A stretch of 64,000 bases of DNA from the NCBI GenBank assembly GCA_964244725.1, contig CAXTJQ010000007.1, forward strand, positions 1 through 64,000. Reading direction: 5' to 3'. The DNA comes from Kumtagia sp964244725 (GTDB lineage Bacteria; Pseudomonadota; Alphaproteobacteria; Rhizobiales; Rhizobiaceae). Shown here one piece after another: positions 17,530-26,713 of the stretch; position 1 is the stretch's first letter; each line of letters starts with the position of its first letter. Both the position numbers and the translations under genes were made by a program. The notes under the pieces are model-generated. The model worked only from the letters and a program-made list of their open reading frames with translations. It was not told where the DNA came from and did no database searches.

Positions 17530-18372
17530 CTATTGCAACGGAAACGACATGACGACGGTGCGGCCGTCGCGAACGACCTCGACGCGGACGCGGCCCGAGG
17601 CGACGACCGTATCGAACAGCCGACGATCACGCTCGATGTCGCCGACCGGCTCCCCGTTTACCTTGGCAACCACGTCGCCGGGGCGCAGGCCCGTCCGCAG
17701 CACGCCCGATGCCGCGTTGGGATCGATCCGGTAGCCCCCGGCGGAGGCCGACACGCCAAAACTGTCGAGCAGCGCCTTGGGATTCTGTTGCACCTTGCGT
17801 CGAAGCGCCTCGATCGACGGAGCCCTGGGCGCGCTGCCGACGGCGCTCGTCGCTCCAGGGACGGCGGCGGCGGCATTGCCCAGCACGGCGGCGACCTTGG
17901 CGGCGCTGGGGTTGGCGCCGGGTTTGGGGAAGGACAGCGTCTCTGCCTTGCCGTCGACATCGAGCAAAACGCGGTCGCCGCGGATTTCGCGCAGGGTCGC
18001 CCTGCCCTCGATCGAATCCTCCACGCCGTAGAGTTTGGCCGGGCCGTCATTGGCGGCGATCACGGCGATCGAATCGCGCGCAGGCACGGCGACGACGACG
18101 CCGCGCAGCACCAGCCCCAGCGATGTCTCCTGCACCGCTGCCTGCGGCAGCGCAGCGACGGTCGTCTGTCCGAACGGCGCCAGCGTCAGGATCGGGCCAA
18201 GATCCAATTGTCTTCCGGGCGCAGGCGCCGTGCGGGCCGAAGCGAGATCGAGCGCGTCGGCGCTGGTCTGTCCGACGAGCGTCCAGGTCAGCCGCGCGCC
18301 GGCGTGGCCGATGGCGACTGCGAAGAGACTCGCGAGCAGGACTAGAATGAAACGGCCGACGCGCTCCGTCAT
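17530..18372 (-). CDS. gspC: Type II secretion protein GspC with PDZ domain
   Basis: Inner-membrane component that connects the T2SS assembly platform to the secretin and helps select substrates. The 280-residue protein has a short cytoplasmic start, one transmembrane segment (~res 7-25), a homology region (LGLVLRGVVVAVPARDSIAVIA, ~res 85-150) and a C-terminal PDZ domain (~res 215-280, GLRPGDVVAKVNGEPVGDIE). It sits between gspI, whose stop it overlaps by 4 bp, and gspD. Confidence 0.9.
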   Translation of the reverse strand: MTERVGRFILVLLASLFAVAIGHAGARLTWTLVGQTSADALDLASARTAPAPGRQLDLGPILTLAPFGQTTVAALPQAAVQETSLGLVLRGVVVAVPARDSIAVIAANDGPAKLYGVEDSIEGRATLREIRGDRVLLDVDGKAETLSFPKPGANPSAAKVAAVLGNAAAAVPGATSAVGSAPRAPSIEALRRKVQQNPKALLDSFGVSASAGGYRIDPNAASGVLRTGLRPGDVVAKVNGEPVGDIERDRRLFDTVVASGRVRVEVVRDGRTVVMSFPLQ

Positions 18373-18776
18373 GGCAGCGCCGGTCGCGCGTCGACGAAAC
18401 CGCCGAGCACGCTCGCGACATCGTCGCGGCCTTCCTCGGTCACGGAGATCGTGACGCGCCGCAATTCGGGATCGGATGTGTCTTCAATCACCGCGCCTGC
18501 ATTCCACTTTCGTCCGAGCATGGAGATCGATTCAGGTTTTGCCGTGTCGGTTCCGCCCGAAAGCTCAAGTTCGGCCAGCTTATTTTCGGCGACCCACAAT
18601 GCGATCGTCCGCGTTTCCAAACCATTGATGCGCGCGACCTGCGCCTCCGAAACGCCGATCAGGGCGACGGCGGCGATGGCAAGGATCGCCATCGCGACCA
18701 AGGCCTCGACGACCGTGAAGCCGGCTTCGGAGGAGCGCGCGGCCGCGCAGCCTGGCCGATCGCGACGGCTGGTCAT
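18369..18776 (-). CDS. gspI: Type II secretion minor pseudopilin GspI
   Basis: Minor pseudopilin of the T2SS pseudopilus tip. The 135-residue product has a class III prepilin leader with cleavage after Gly in SEAG-FTVVEALVAMAIL, including the conserved Glu at mature position 5, followed by the hydrophobic helix. The C-terminal part (LWVAENKLAELELSGG) matches the GspI pattern. It overlaps gspH upstream and gspC downstream by 4 bp each. Confidence 0.9.
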   Translation of the reverse strand: MTSRRDRPGCAAARSSEAGFTVVEALVAMAILAIAAVALIGVSEAQVARINGLETRTIALWVAENKLAELELSGGTDTAKPESISMLGRKWNAGAVIEDTSDPELRRVTISVTEEGRDDVASVLGGFVDARPALP

Positions 18777-19237
18777 TGAAAAATCGCCGACGCATGCGCG
18801 CCGAAACCGTCCTCGGTGACACGCCAGCCGCCGTCGCCATTGCGAAACACTATGGAGAACGCCTGCGTGGCTGCGTCGGGTCTAAGTGCGATCCGGCCCG
18901 GGATTGTCTCGGTCTCGATCCGAATTCCGCGGGCGAGGTCATGACGGGCGCCGAGCAGCGGATCGGGATGCGGCAACCATTCCCGCCCCCCATCCGCGCT
19001 CACCTGAACCGCGTAGCCCCTTTCGTCGACAACCAACGACAATTGCCGGTCCGTGACGAGCGCTTCGTCGACGGCGAGCGAGAGGCGGCTGGCGAAAAGC
19101 TTGGCTTCGCTCTCGGGCTGCCCCCCACGGTTGATCGCACCGAGCGAGATCATGGCAGTCCCCGCCATCACGGCGAGGATGGCCAGCACGACGAGGATCT
19201 CGACCAGCGAAAATCCCGCTTCGGGGGCGCGTTTCAA
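18773..19237 (-). CDS. gspH: Type II secretion minor pseudopilin GspH
   Basis: Minor pseudopilin. The prepilin motif PEAG-FSLVEILVVLAIL has Glu at mature position 5. I take the TTG at 19237 as start: it overlaps the gspG stop (TTGA) in the same style as the other junctions of this operon and gives a 154-residue protein with a short 9-residue leader. The longer frame from 19366 would add ~43 Arg-rich residues that are antisense-like and overlap gspG. The C-terminal half (ALRPDAATQAFSIVFRNGDGG) fits the GspH beta domain. Confidence 0.87.
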   Translation of the reverse strand: MKRAPEAGFSLVEILVVLAILAVMAGTAMISLGAINRGGQPESEAKLFASRLSLAVDEALVTDRQLSLVVDERGYAVQVSADGGREWLPHPDPLLGARHDLARGIRIETETIPGRIALRPDAATQAFSIVFRNGDGGWRVTEDGFGAHASAIFQ

Positions 19238-19728
19238 CGGATCGCGTCCCCATTCGACAGGTCGGCGTCGACACCTTCGCCGCCGGGTTTTCCATCGGCT
19301 CCCAGCGACAGGATATCGAAGCCTCCGGTCTCGCCCGGACTGCGATAGGAATAGGGGTTGTTCCAAGGATCGGTCGGAACGCGGGCGAGGTAGCCGCCCG
19401 CCGCCCAGTTGGCAGGCGCTGGCGACGTGGAGGGCTTTTCAGCCAATGCCTTGAGGCCCTGCGCCGTCGTGGGATATTGGCGGTTGTCCAGCCTGTAGAG
19501 TTCGAGCGCGCTGCCGATCGACCTTATGTCGGTCTTGGCGACAGTCACCCGCGCTTCGTCCGGCCTGCCGATGACATTCGGCACGACAACCGCTGCGATG
19601 ATCCCTATGATGACCAGCACAATCATCATCTCGATCAGGGTCACGCCGCTTTCGCCGCTGCGCTGGCCCTGTAGAGTCAGGGCCGCGGGGCAACAAAGAT
19701 TAGTGCGTGTCAAAACTTTTCCGCCCAT
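19234..19728 (-). CDS. gspG: Type II secretion major pseudopilin GspG
   Basis: Major subunit of the pseudopilus. After a longer than usual leader, the prepilin motif SGESG-VTLIEMMIVLVIIG is followed by the highly conserved GspG body: RLDNRQYPTTAQGLKALAEKP, GGYLARVPTDPWNNPYSY and the calcium-binding LSLGADGKPGGEG tail. The ATG at 19728 gives 164 residues; an earlier ATG at 19758 is possible. It is the first gene of the minus-strand operon gspG-H-I-C-D-DUF4198 and divergent from gspL. Confidence 0.95.
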   Translation of the reverse strand: MGGKVLTRTNLCCPAALTLQGQRSGESGVTLIEMMIVLVIIGIIAAVVVPNVIGRPDEARVTVAKTDIRSIGSALELYRLDNRQYPTTAQGLKALAEKPSTSPAPANWAAGGYLARVPTDPWNNPYSYRSPGETGGFDILSLGADGKPGGEGVDADLSNGDAIR

Positions 19729-19866
19729 TTTATCGTCTTGCCTACAAGGGCGCTGCAACCACCGCCGTTCTTTGGCGGTAACCTTATCAACGACGCGAGA
19801 AAGACGGAAGTTTCAAATTTGGACAGTCGTGAATTGCACTTGAAAAGTGGTTTGGGAGGCTGAGCC
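19729..19866. promoter_or_regulatory. Divergent gspG / gspL promoter region
   Basis: 138 bp between the two divergent secretion operons, locally more AT-rich than the surroundings (for example TTTCAAATTTGG near 19810). It must hold both promoters, but no clear -35/-10 pair could be assigned by eye. Confidence 0.5.
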
Positions 19867-21021
19867 GTGGCGAGGAATGCGCGCAGATCGCCGGACCCGG
19901 TCGTCTCGTTGCCGATCGTCCTCGACCATACGCTCACATTCGCGGAAGCGTCGGCCTACGGTCTCGACGCCGACAGCCTTCCAGCCAACGCAGTCCTCGT
20001 CCCGACAGAAAGCGTCCTGCTGCTGGCGGTCGATCTGCCGCTGTCGTCGCATCGCCAGCGCGGCGAAGCAGCACCCTACGCGGTCGAGGACCTCCTGGCA
20101 GCGCCGCTTTCGGACATGCACATCGCGCTCGGCCCCGAACTCGATCCCAAACGCTACCTGATCGGCGCGGTCAGCCGCGCGCGGATGGCGGGCTGGATCG
20201 AGACGCTGTCGAAAGCGGGCCTTGCCGGCGCGCGTATTTTCCCGGATGCGCTGTGCCTCCCCCGTCCGCGGTCGGGCAGTTGGTCGGTCCATACGATGGG
20301 AGAGCGCGTGCTGGTGCGCGGCGACGACGGAGCGGCGTTCGCCATTGCACTTGCGCTGCTGCCCGCCGCCTGGCGGCTCGCCGGGTCCCCGTCGCTGATC
20401 TCGTCAGGCGACCCGCTGCCCGCCGGACTTCTGGGGACCGAGGTCTCCGATGCGACCGTAAAGCGGCTTCCGGATCCCGTCGCCGGCCGATTCGACCTCC
20501 GCCAGGGCGCGTTTGCCGGGTCGGGCGGTCGTCGCTCGCGGTTCGTGCGCCGGGCGCTGATCATCGCTGGCGTCGGCGCGCTGGCGTGGGGGGGAATTTT
20601 GGCCGCCGATACGCTGGCGCTTGCGCGGCTTGCCGGCCAGCGCCACGACGCCGCTCAGGCGATGCTGCGGCGCATGATGCCCGGCGCGGCGCCCGAAGCG
20701 GATGTGGCGGGCCAGCTCGCCCGTTTGCTGCCGAGCGAAGCTCCGACGCGCACCGGCCGCTTCCTGCCGCTGTTCGCCTCCGTCGCCGAGGCGCTGAACC
20801 GCCAATCCAACCCGCTCAGCGTCCAGAACCTGACCTACAATGCGGCCGACAAAGAGCTGATCCTGGATGTGACCGCCAACGATCTCGCCGCGCTGCAACG
20901 CGTGGCGGCGGCCATGACCGATGCCGGCATCCAGGCCAGCAGCGGCGCGGCGACGGCGGATAAGGCGGGCGCCGACGTGCGGATCGTGGTGAGCGACCGC
21001 CAAAGCGGCGCCGGTTCATGA
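19867..21021 (+). CDS. gspL: Type II secretion protein GspL
   Basis: Assembly-platform protein with a cytoplasmic actin-like domain that binds the ATPase GspE, one membrane helix, and a periplasmic ferredoxin-like domain. Of 384 residues, ~1-220 form the cytoplasmic part, the helix is at ~226-246 (RALIIAGVGALAWGGILAAD), and the rest is periplasmic. The sequence is weakly conserved, so the assignment rests on this layout and on the position directly before gspM, gspE and gspF. It starts with GTG; its stop overlaps gspM (ATGA). Confidence 0.85.
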   Translation: MARNARRSPDPVVSLPIVLDHTLTFAEASAYGLDADSLPANAVLVPTESVLLLAVDLPLSSHRQRGEAAPYAVEDLLAAPLSDMHIALGPELDPKRYLIGAVSRARMAGWIETLSKAGLAGARIFPDALCLPRPRSGSWSVHTMGERVLVRGDDGAAFAIALALLPAAWRLAGSPSLISSGDPLPAGLLGTEVSDATVKRLPDPVAGRFDLRQGAFAGSGGRRSRFVRRALIIAGVGALAWGGILAADTLALARLAGQRHDAAQAMLRRMMPGAAPEADVAGQLARLLPSEAPTRTGRFLPLFASVAEALNRQSNPLSVQNLTYNAADKELILDVTANDLAALQRVAAAMTDAGIQASSGAATADKAGADVRIVVSDRQSGAGS

Positions 21022-21536
21022 GCGTCGAGGCTTCGCGCACCCGGCGGGTCTTGCCCGTCATGGCCCTCCCGGGCGGGCGGGCGCTCGCCGCCTGGTTTCG
21101 GGGGCGCGAATCCCGCGAACGTTTGCTGATCGCGACCGGGGGGGCCTTCGCCGCCGTTTACCTCGCTTATACCGCCATCTGCGTTCCGCTGGTCGACATG
21201 CGCGCCAGGGCGCTCGACGACATCGCCACTTACGAGACCATCATGGCTCGCGTCGCGGCGAGCGCAGCCGGGCCGCCGCGCGCGGTCGAGGCGGCTTCCA
21301 ACCTGCCCGACACCACCCTCATCACGGACAGCGCCAACGCGGCCGGCCTCGTCATCCGCCGTCTCGAACCGGAGAACGGCAAGACTGCGATCGAGCTCGA
21401 AAACGCCGACTTCGCAGTGCTGATCGATTGGCTGGCGCTCATGGAAAAGGATCATGCCTTGCGCGTCGATACGATCGCGCTCGAAAGGCGACCCGAACCC
21501 GGAGTCGTTTCGGCCCGTATCTCGGTGGAGAGGTAA
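21018..21536 (+). CDS. gspM: Type II secretion protein GspM
   Basis: Small bitopic assembly-platform protein partnering GspL. The 172-residue product has a membrane segment at ~res 37-56 (RLLIATGGAFAAVYLAYTAI) and a periplasmic domain with the GspM-like ending (LIDWLALMEKDHALRVDTIALERRPEPGVVSARISVER). It is coupled to gspL by a 4-bp overlap, with gspE 5 bp downstream. Confidence 0.85.
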   Translation: MSVEASRTRRVLPVMALPGGRALAAWFRGRESRERLLIATGGAFAAVYLAYTAICVPLVDMRARALDDIATYETIMARVAASAAGPPRAVEAASNLPDTTLITDSANAAGLVIRRLEPENGKTAIELENADFAVLIDWLALMEKDHALRVDTIALERRPEPGVVSARISVER

Positions 21537-21541
21537 AGCCT

Positions 21542-23089
21542 GTGTCGCTCAAACAGATTTCACAGCGAAGCCCCAGCGCCTTGGAAACCGGCCAAGCGGC
21601 GCCGGCCGAAGGCGGCATGCCGGTTTCGGCGATCGCGCTGCCCTATGCGTTCGCGCGGCGCGAAGGCGCGGTCCTGCGCAGGCTCGGCGCGCATCGCGTC
21701 GAATGCGTACACCGGCCAACGCTGACGCTGCAGGGATTGCTCGAGATCCAGCGCGTAGCTGGTCCCGATCTGCTCCTGTCCGAGGTCGGCGAGGCAGAGT
21801 TCGAAAGGGCCATGGGCCAGGAATATCGCGACAGCTCGAGCGAAGCCGCCGAACAGGCGGCTCAGGCCGACACCAACCTCGCCGCTCTGGCTGACAGCGC
21901 GGCGGCGGTCGACGACCTTCTCGACCAGCGCAACGACGCGCCGGTCGTGCGCCTGATCAACGCGCTGTTGGCCGAGGCCGTCAAGGAAGGCGCATCCGAC
22001 ATCCACATCGAGACCCATGAGCGCCGCCTGTCCGTCCGATTTCGCGTCGACGGGGTGCTGCGCAAGATGATAGAACCCAAACGGAGCCTCGCGCCGCTCC
22101 TGGTCAGCCGAATCAAGGTCATGGCGCGTCTCGACATCGCGGAGAAGCGGTTGCCGCAGGATGGCCGCGTGTCACTGCGGGTCGGCGATCATGAGGTCGA
22201 CGTGCGCGTCTCGACCATCCCCTCGCAATATGGCGAGCGCGTCGTCATGCGCCTGCTCGACCGCGACGCGACGCGGCTCGGCTCCGATTCGATCGGCATG
22301 TCCGATGTCAGCCTCGCCGCTTTCAAGCGGATGCTGCGTCGGCCGGAGGGCATCCTGCTGGTGACCGGGCCCACCGGCTCGGGCAAGACCACGACGCTCT
22401 ACGCCGCGCTCGGCGACCTCAACGACCATGTCCGCAACATCCTCACGGTCGAGGATCCGATAGAGTACACGATGGAGGGCGTCGGCCAGACGCAGGTCAA
22501 TCCGCGCACCGACCTGACCTTCGCGCGCGGCCTGCGGGCGATCCTGCGGCAGGATCCCGACGTCATCATGGTCGGCGAAATCCGCGACGGCGAAACGGCG
22601 CAGGTCGCGGTGCAGGCGAGCATGACCGGCCATCTCGTGCTTTCGACCCTGCACACCAACAGCGCGGTCGGTTCGATCACCCGCCTGATCGACATGGGCG
22701 TCGAGCGATTTCTTCTCGCCCCGACGCTCAAGGGCATCATCGCACAAAGGCTGGTGCGCTCGCTCTGTCACGATTGCAGCGTGCCGAGCGTCGCCACCAC
22801 GCTCGACTGCGACCTGCTTGGAGGACATATGAAAGTCGGCGACCCGCTATTTCGAGCGCAGGGCTGCCCGGCATGCTTCGGCGGCGGCTATCGTGGGCGG
22901 ACCGGCATCTATGAGGTCGTCGAGGTCGATCCGGAGATGGAAGCGTTGATCCACAGCGGCGCCTCGGAGGCGGCGCTGACCGAGCACGCCCGGCGCGCGG
23001 GACCAAGCCTGTTCGAGGACGGCGCGCGCAAAATCCGCGACGGCGTGACTTCGGTCGAGGAAGTCACGCGCGTGTCGCAGGCCGAGTGA
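21542..23089 (+). CDS. gspE: Type II secretion ATPase GspE
   Basis: Cytoplasmic hexameric ATPase that powers pseudopilus assembly. The 515-residue protein has an N1E-type region (res ~1-120) and N2E with SDIHIETHERRLSVRFRVDGVL. It has Walker A (VTGPTGSGKTT), the Asp box (LTVEDPIEY), Walker B (DPDVIMVGEIRDGETA), the His box (LVLSTLHTN), and the C-terminal tetracysteine zinc site (CHDC and CPAC). The start is the GTG at 21542 just after gspM; a longer frame from 21428 would run inside gspM. Confidence 0.97.
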   Translation: MSLKQISQRSPSALETGQAAPAEGGMPVSAIALPYAFARREGAVLRRLGAHRVECVHRPTLTLQGLLEIQRVAGPDLLLSEVGEAEFERAMGQEYRDSSSEAAEQAAQADTNLAALADSAAAVDDLLDQRNDAPVVRLINALLAEAVKEGASDIHIETHERRLSVRFRVDGVLRKMIEPKRSLAPLLVSRIKVMARLDIAEKRLPQDGRVSLRVGDHEVDVRVSTIPSQYGERVVMRLLDRDATRLGSDSIGMSDVSLAAFKRMLRRPEGILLVTGPTGSGKTTTLYAALGDLNDHVRNILTVEDPIEYTMEGVGQTQVNPRTDLTFARGLRAILRQDPDVIMVGEIRDGETAQVAVQASMTGHLVLSTLHTNSAVGSITRLIDMGVERFLLAPTLKGIIAQRLVRSLCHDCSVPSVATTLDCDLLGGHMKVGDPLFRAQGCPACFGGGYRGRTGIYEVVEVDPEMEALIHSGASEAALTEHARRAGPSLFEDGARKIRDGVTSVEEVTRVSQAE

Positions 23090-23099
23090 GAGGGCGGCA

Positions 23100-24341
23100 A
23101 TGGCGGCCTTCCTCTATCGCGCGGTCGACGGGACGGGCCGCCAGCAGAGCGGCGTCATCGAGGCGGGCAGCGCCGCGACCGCGCGCGCCACGCTGCGGGA
23201 GCGCAAGCTCCTGCCGATCACGGTGCAGGCGACGCGGCAGGCCGCAAAGGGTTTCGAGGAGAAATCCATCAGCAAGCCGTCGCTTTCGCTGCGCAAGCGC
23301 GGCGCCATCGGCGGGCGCGAACTGACCTTGGTCACGCGCCAATTGTCGACGCTGATCGGCAGCGACGTGCGCATCGAGGAGGCGTTGCGAACGGTGGCGG
23401 AGCAGAACCGCTCGCCGCATGTGGCCTCGGTCCTGCTCAACGTCCGCGCCGCGATCCTGGACGGGCGGACCTTCGGCCAGGCGCTGGGCAATTATCCCGA
23501 GACGTTCACGGAATTCTACCGCGCCTCGATTTCGGCCGGCGAGCAATCCGGCAAGCTCGGATCGGTGCTGCTGCATCTGTCGGATTTCGTCGAGAACCGC
23601 CAACGCAACCGGCAAACCGTGCAGTTGGCCCTGCTCTACCCGGCGCTGCTCGCCGTGGTGTCGCTGTCGATCATCGTCCTCCTGCTCACCTATGTCGTGC
23701 CGGACATCGTGCGGGTCTTCGTCTCGCGCGGCGTCGAACTGCCGTTCCTGACGCGGTGCCTGATCGTCGTCAGCGACGCCATCGCGCACTATGGCTGGTT
23801 CGCGGCTGCCGTCTTCGCCATGCTGGCCTTCGCCTGGACGCGATGGGTGAAAATCCCCAAAAACCGGCTCGCGGTGCACAAATTCCTGTCGACAAACGCT
23901 CTGACCGCGCGGTTCAGCAGCCAGATCAACGGCAGCCAGTTCGTCGGCACGCTTGCGACGCTGGTGCAGAGCGACGTGCCGTTGGTCGAGGCGCTGCGCG
24001 CGGCGTCGGGCGTCACGCCGAACTTGCACATCCGCGCCAAGGTGGCGGGGGTCGCGGTGCGCGTACAGGAGGGTGTCAGCCTCCGAGCCGCCGTGAACGA
24101 TGCCGGGTGCTTTCCGCCGATGATCGCCGCGATGATCGCCAGCGGCGAGAACAGCGGCAACCTCGGACCGGCGCTGGCGCGCGCCGCCGCCGATCAGCAG
24201 CAGGAACTGGATGCGCGCATCAAGGTGCTGGTTGCATTGGTCGAGCCGGCGATCCTTCTCCTGATGGGCGGCATCGTGCTGATGCTCGTGCTCTCCATCA
24301 TGCTGCCGATCATCGGCCTCAACAATCTGGCGGGCCATTGA
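23100..24341 (+). CDS. gspF: Type II secretion inner-membrane protein GspF
   Basis: Polytopic platform protein. The 413 residues contain two repeated GspF/PilC domains (~res 70-195 and ~275-395), each ending in a membrane helix region. Family motifs are LTLVTRQLSTLIGSDVRIEEALR, ISAGEQSGKLGSVLLHLSDF, and in the second repeat IASGENSGNLGPAL. It begins with the usual MAAFLYRAVDGTGRQ N-terminus and is 10 bp after gspE. Confidence 0.97.
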   Translation: MAAFLYRAVDGTGRQQSGVIEAGSAATARATLRERKLLPITVQATRQAAKGFEEKSISKPSLSLRKRGAIGGRELTLVTRQLSTLIGSDVRIEEALRTVAEQNRSPHVASVLLNVRAAILDGRTFGQALGNYPETFTEFYRASISAGEQSGKLGSVLLHLSDFVENRQRNRQTVQLALLYPALLAVVSLSIIVLLLTYVVPDIVRVFVSRGVELPFLTRCLIVVSDAIAHYGWFAAAVFAMLAFAWTRWVKIPKNRLAVHKFLSTNALTARFSSQINGSQFVGTLATLVQSDVPLVEALRAASGVTPNLHIRAKVAGVAVRVQEGVSLRAAVNDAGCFPPMIAAMIASGENSGNLGPALARAAADQQQELDARIKVLVALVEPAILLLMGGIVLMLVLSIMLPIIGLNNLAGH

Positions 24342-24348
24342 AATGGCG

Positions 24349-25116
24349 TCAGAACGGAAATTCGAGCGTGATCGGCCCGCCGCCCGGAAGCGATTTCATC
24401 AGGCGCGCACCCTCCGGCTGGACGGTGATCGCCAGCACGCGGCCGGCGACCGTGAGGTCGGCAAGCAGCGACGCGGGGTCGGCGGCAGGCGCGATGCGCA
24501 GGCGCCAGGCGTCGCCCTCGACGGAAGACGCGCCGGTGAGCGCCGGCAAATCGACGGTGTCGGACGGTTTGCCGGCGGTGTCGACGCAGGTCGACGGCCC
24601 CGTGCGCAGTTCTCCGATCGCGCCCTGGCGGTCGCGAGCGAGCGTCACGCTGGACATCGAGACGGCAAGCATGCCATCGCAAACGACGGACAGTCCAGGC
24701 GCGGCAAGCCGGACCAGGCCCCAGCCGGCGCGTCCCTCGACGGACGACAGGCTGACTGTCTCGTTCCGCAAGGCGGCGCGGCCGCTCAACGCCGTATCCG
24801 GCCCGGCCAGGCTCCAGTCGACGGCGACGGCCAACTGAAGCAAGCTATCGAGCGGAAGCACCGTCCATCTCGCCTTGTAGTCTCCTTGCAACGCGACTTG
24901 TCCGTTCCACACGGTGCCGTAAACGTTTACGATCTGCGCGGGAGTCGGGAATCGTTCTGCGACGAAACGCGCAGGCATGTTCGCGACGAGACTGATGGCA
25001 AAGGCGGCTGTACCGAGCGTGCACAGAAGCACGGCCGGGCCGACCCAGCCTCGGCCCTTGGGAGCGCTGTCGGATGCTGACGAACCGTCGATCGGTTCTA
25101 ACGGGTTTGGGGTCAT
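24349..25116 (-). CDS. gspN: Type II secretion protein GspN-like
   Basis: GspN is an accessory T2SS protein found in a subset of systems; its role is unclear. The 255-residue product from the ATG at 25116 has one membrane segment (~res 27-47, AVLLCTLGTAAFAISLVANM). A beta-rich periplasmic part follows, with the GspN-like start PTPAQIVNVYGTVWNGQVALQG and a C-terminus rich in beta strands. It is transcribed against gspF and the following lipoprotein gene, with its first ~43 bp overlapping that gene antisense. An earlier start (25164) would lengthen the overlap. Confidence 0.8.
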   Translation of the reverse strand: MTPNPLEPIDGSSASDSAPKGRGWVGPAVLLCTLGTAAFAISLVANMPARFVAERFPTPAQIVNVYGTVWNGQVALQGDYKARWTVLPLDSLLQLAVAVDWSLAGPDTALSGRAALRNETVSLSSVEGRAGWGLVRLAAPGLSVVCDGMLAVSMSSVTLARDRQGAIGELRTGPSTCVDTAGKPSDTVDLPALTGASSVEGDAWRLRIAPAADPASLLADLTVAGRVLAITVQPEGARLMKSLPGGGPITLEFPF

Positions 25117-26144
25117 TGGCCTTGACGGTCCCGGCGACGGCGCTGCTGTCGGGCTGTACCACAAGCTCGGTGCTGGCTGAACGCCAAAAAGTGGCGCTGC
25201 TGGTTCCGCTCAGCGGCCAGGCCGCGCAACTCGGGCAGAACATGGAGCGCGCCGCCAGGCTGACGGCGCCAAAGAACGACCCGTTCGTCGATCTGATCGT
25301 GCTGGATACGAAGAGCGACGCGGCAAGCGCCGCGGCTGCCGCCGGCGAGGCCATGCGGCGGGGCGCCAAGCTGGCGCTCGGCCCGGTGTTCCGAAGCGAA
25401 ACGGGATCGGCCGCCAACACGCTCAACGGCCGCATCCCGCTGGTTGCTTTCACCAACGACACAACGCTCGCCAACCAAGGCGCTTTCGTTTTCGGGCTGA
25501 CGCCGGAGCAGTCGGTCGCCGCGATCCTGGGTTATGCCAAGGGCAAGGGCATCAACAGTATCGCGGTCGTGACGCAGCCGGGCGAGGCGAGCACCCAGGC
25601 CGCCGAGGCAGCGCAGCGTCTCGGCTCGGCAAGCGGCATCCGCGTGACGGCGCTTGTGCCCGGCGGCCAAAGCGGACTGGCGCAGAAAATCCGCGCCGCC
25701 AGCGGCGGAAGGCTGCCTGGCGCGGTCCTGCTGCCAGGCGGCGGCGAAGCGCTAGTCGCGGACGGCAACGCGCTGAAGGGTTCGGGCATGCGGCTGCTCG
25801 GCACTGAACAGTGGCTCGGCGCAAGCCTTGCCTCGCACGGCGCCTTCGAGGGCGCCTGGTTCGCGGCGCCGGCGCCGTCAGGGACATTTTCGGCCGCCTT
25901 CGCGGCGCAGCGGGCCGCCACGCCCGGCATCCTAGCCGGCCTCGCCTACGACGCCACCAACATGGCGCGGGTGCTGGCGGCTTCCGGCGACCTCAACGCC
26001 GCCGGCGTCATGCGCGCGAGCGGCTTCGACGGCGCGCTCGGCCGCTTCCGCTTCCGCAGCGACCGGCGCTGCGAGCGCAGCATGGCGATCCTGACGTTCG
26101 ACAAAGGCGCCGAAAAAGTGATCGCGACCAGCGAACGCGCCTGA
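25074..26144 (+). CDS. Lipoprotein of the penicillin-binding-protein-activator (LpoA-like/type I periplasmic-binding) fold
   Basis: The 356-residue protein has a twin-Arg-containing signal and a lipobox LLSG-C (~res 25-28), so it is predicted to be membrane-anchored by lipidation. The body (VALLVPLSGQAAQLGQNMERAAR .. LIVLDTKSDAASAAAAAGEAM .. ALGPVFRSE) is the bilobed periplasmic-binding fold used by LpoA-type activators of cell-wall synthases and by amino-acid receptors. Placed between gspF/gspN and gspJ/gspK, it may help fit the secretion machine through the cell wall; this is inference. gspJ starts 14 bp after it. Confidence 0.82.
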   Translation: MLTNRRSVLTGLGSLALTVPATALLSGCTTSSVLAERQKVALLVPLSGQAAQLGQNMERAARLTAPKNDPFVDLIVLDTKSDAASAAAAAGEAMRRGAKLALGPVFRSETGSAANTLNGRIPLVAFTNDTTLANQGAFVFGLTPEQSVAAILGYAKGKGINSIAVVTQPGEASTQAAEAAQRLGSASGIRVTALVPGGQSGLAQKIRAASGGRLPGAVLLPGGGEALVADGNALKGSGMRLLGTEQWLGASLASHGAFEGAWFAAPAPSGTFSAAFAAQRAATPGILAGLAYDATNMARVLAASGDLNAAGVMRASGFDGALGRFRFRSDRRCERSMAILTFDKGAEKVIATSERA

Positions 26145-26158
26145 CGGGAAAGAAACCG

Positions 26159-26713
26159 ATGCGCAGCGGCGATAGCGGTTTCACTCTGGTCGAAGTGCTG
26201 GTCGCGCTTGCGCTCTTTTCCCTGATCGGCATCGCCGGGTTCTCGCTGCTCAGCGCAGTCGTGGGCGTGCAGTCGCGCACCGACGGCCGCCTCGACCAAC
26301 TCGCGGCGCTGCAACGCGCCATGCATCTGATGACGGTCGACCTGGAGCAGGTCGCGGCAGCCCCACTGACCATCGAGAACAATGCGACGACGATCCGGCG
26401 CTTCGGCGCGGCCGGCGGGTCGCGGCCGATGATCGTGCGCTACGATCTGGACGACGGTGCGTTGCGGCGCACGCTGTCGCTTGGCGGGTCGGCGCCAGAC
26501 CAGCAACAAAGGCTGATTCCCGGCGTAGCGGCGATCAAATGGTCATTCTTCGACAAGGGCGCCTGGACCGACGCATGGCCGCCGTCCGGCCGGGACGCCG
26601 CGGTCTCGCTGCCGCGCGCGGTGGCGCTGGAAATCGATCTCGGGCCGCAAGGCGGCGGACTCGCCGGCAGCCTAAGGCGCATCGTGCGGCTTCCGGCACA
26701 GCCGATGCGATGA
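26159..26713 (+). CDS. gspJ: Type II secretion minor pseudopilin GspJ
   Basis: Minor pseudopilin forming the tip complex with GspI and GspK. The 184-residue product begins MRSGDSG-FTLVEVLVALALFSLIG with Glu at mature position 5. It carries the GspJ-like DLEQVAAAPL and the late 'WSFFDKGAWTDAWPP' element followed by a hydrophobic beta strand. The ATG at 26159 is the closest to the prepilin site. It overlaps gspK by 4 bp. Confidence 0.92.
   Translation: MRSGDSGFTLVEVLVALALFSLIGIAGFSLLSAVVGVQSRTDGRLDQLAALQRAMHLMTVDLEQVAAAPLTIENNATTIRRFGAAGGSRPMIVRYDLDDGALRRTLSLGGSAPDQQQRLIPGVAAIKWSFFDKGAWTDAWPPSGRDAAVSLPRAVALEIDLGPQGGGLAGSLRRIVRLPAQPMR

Noticed and set aside
23064..24338. Minus-strand 424-codon frame across gspF
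   Set aside because: Antisense shadow of a clear gspF; composition dominated by Arg, His and Gln.
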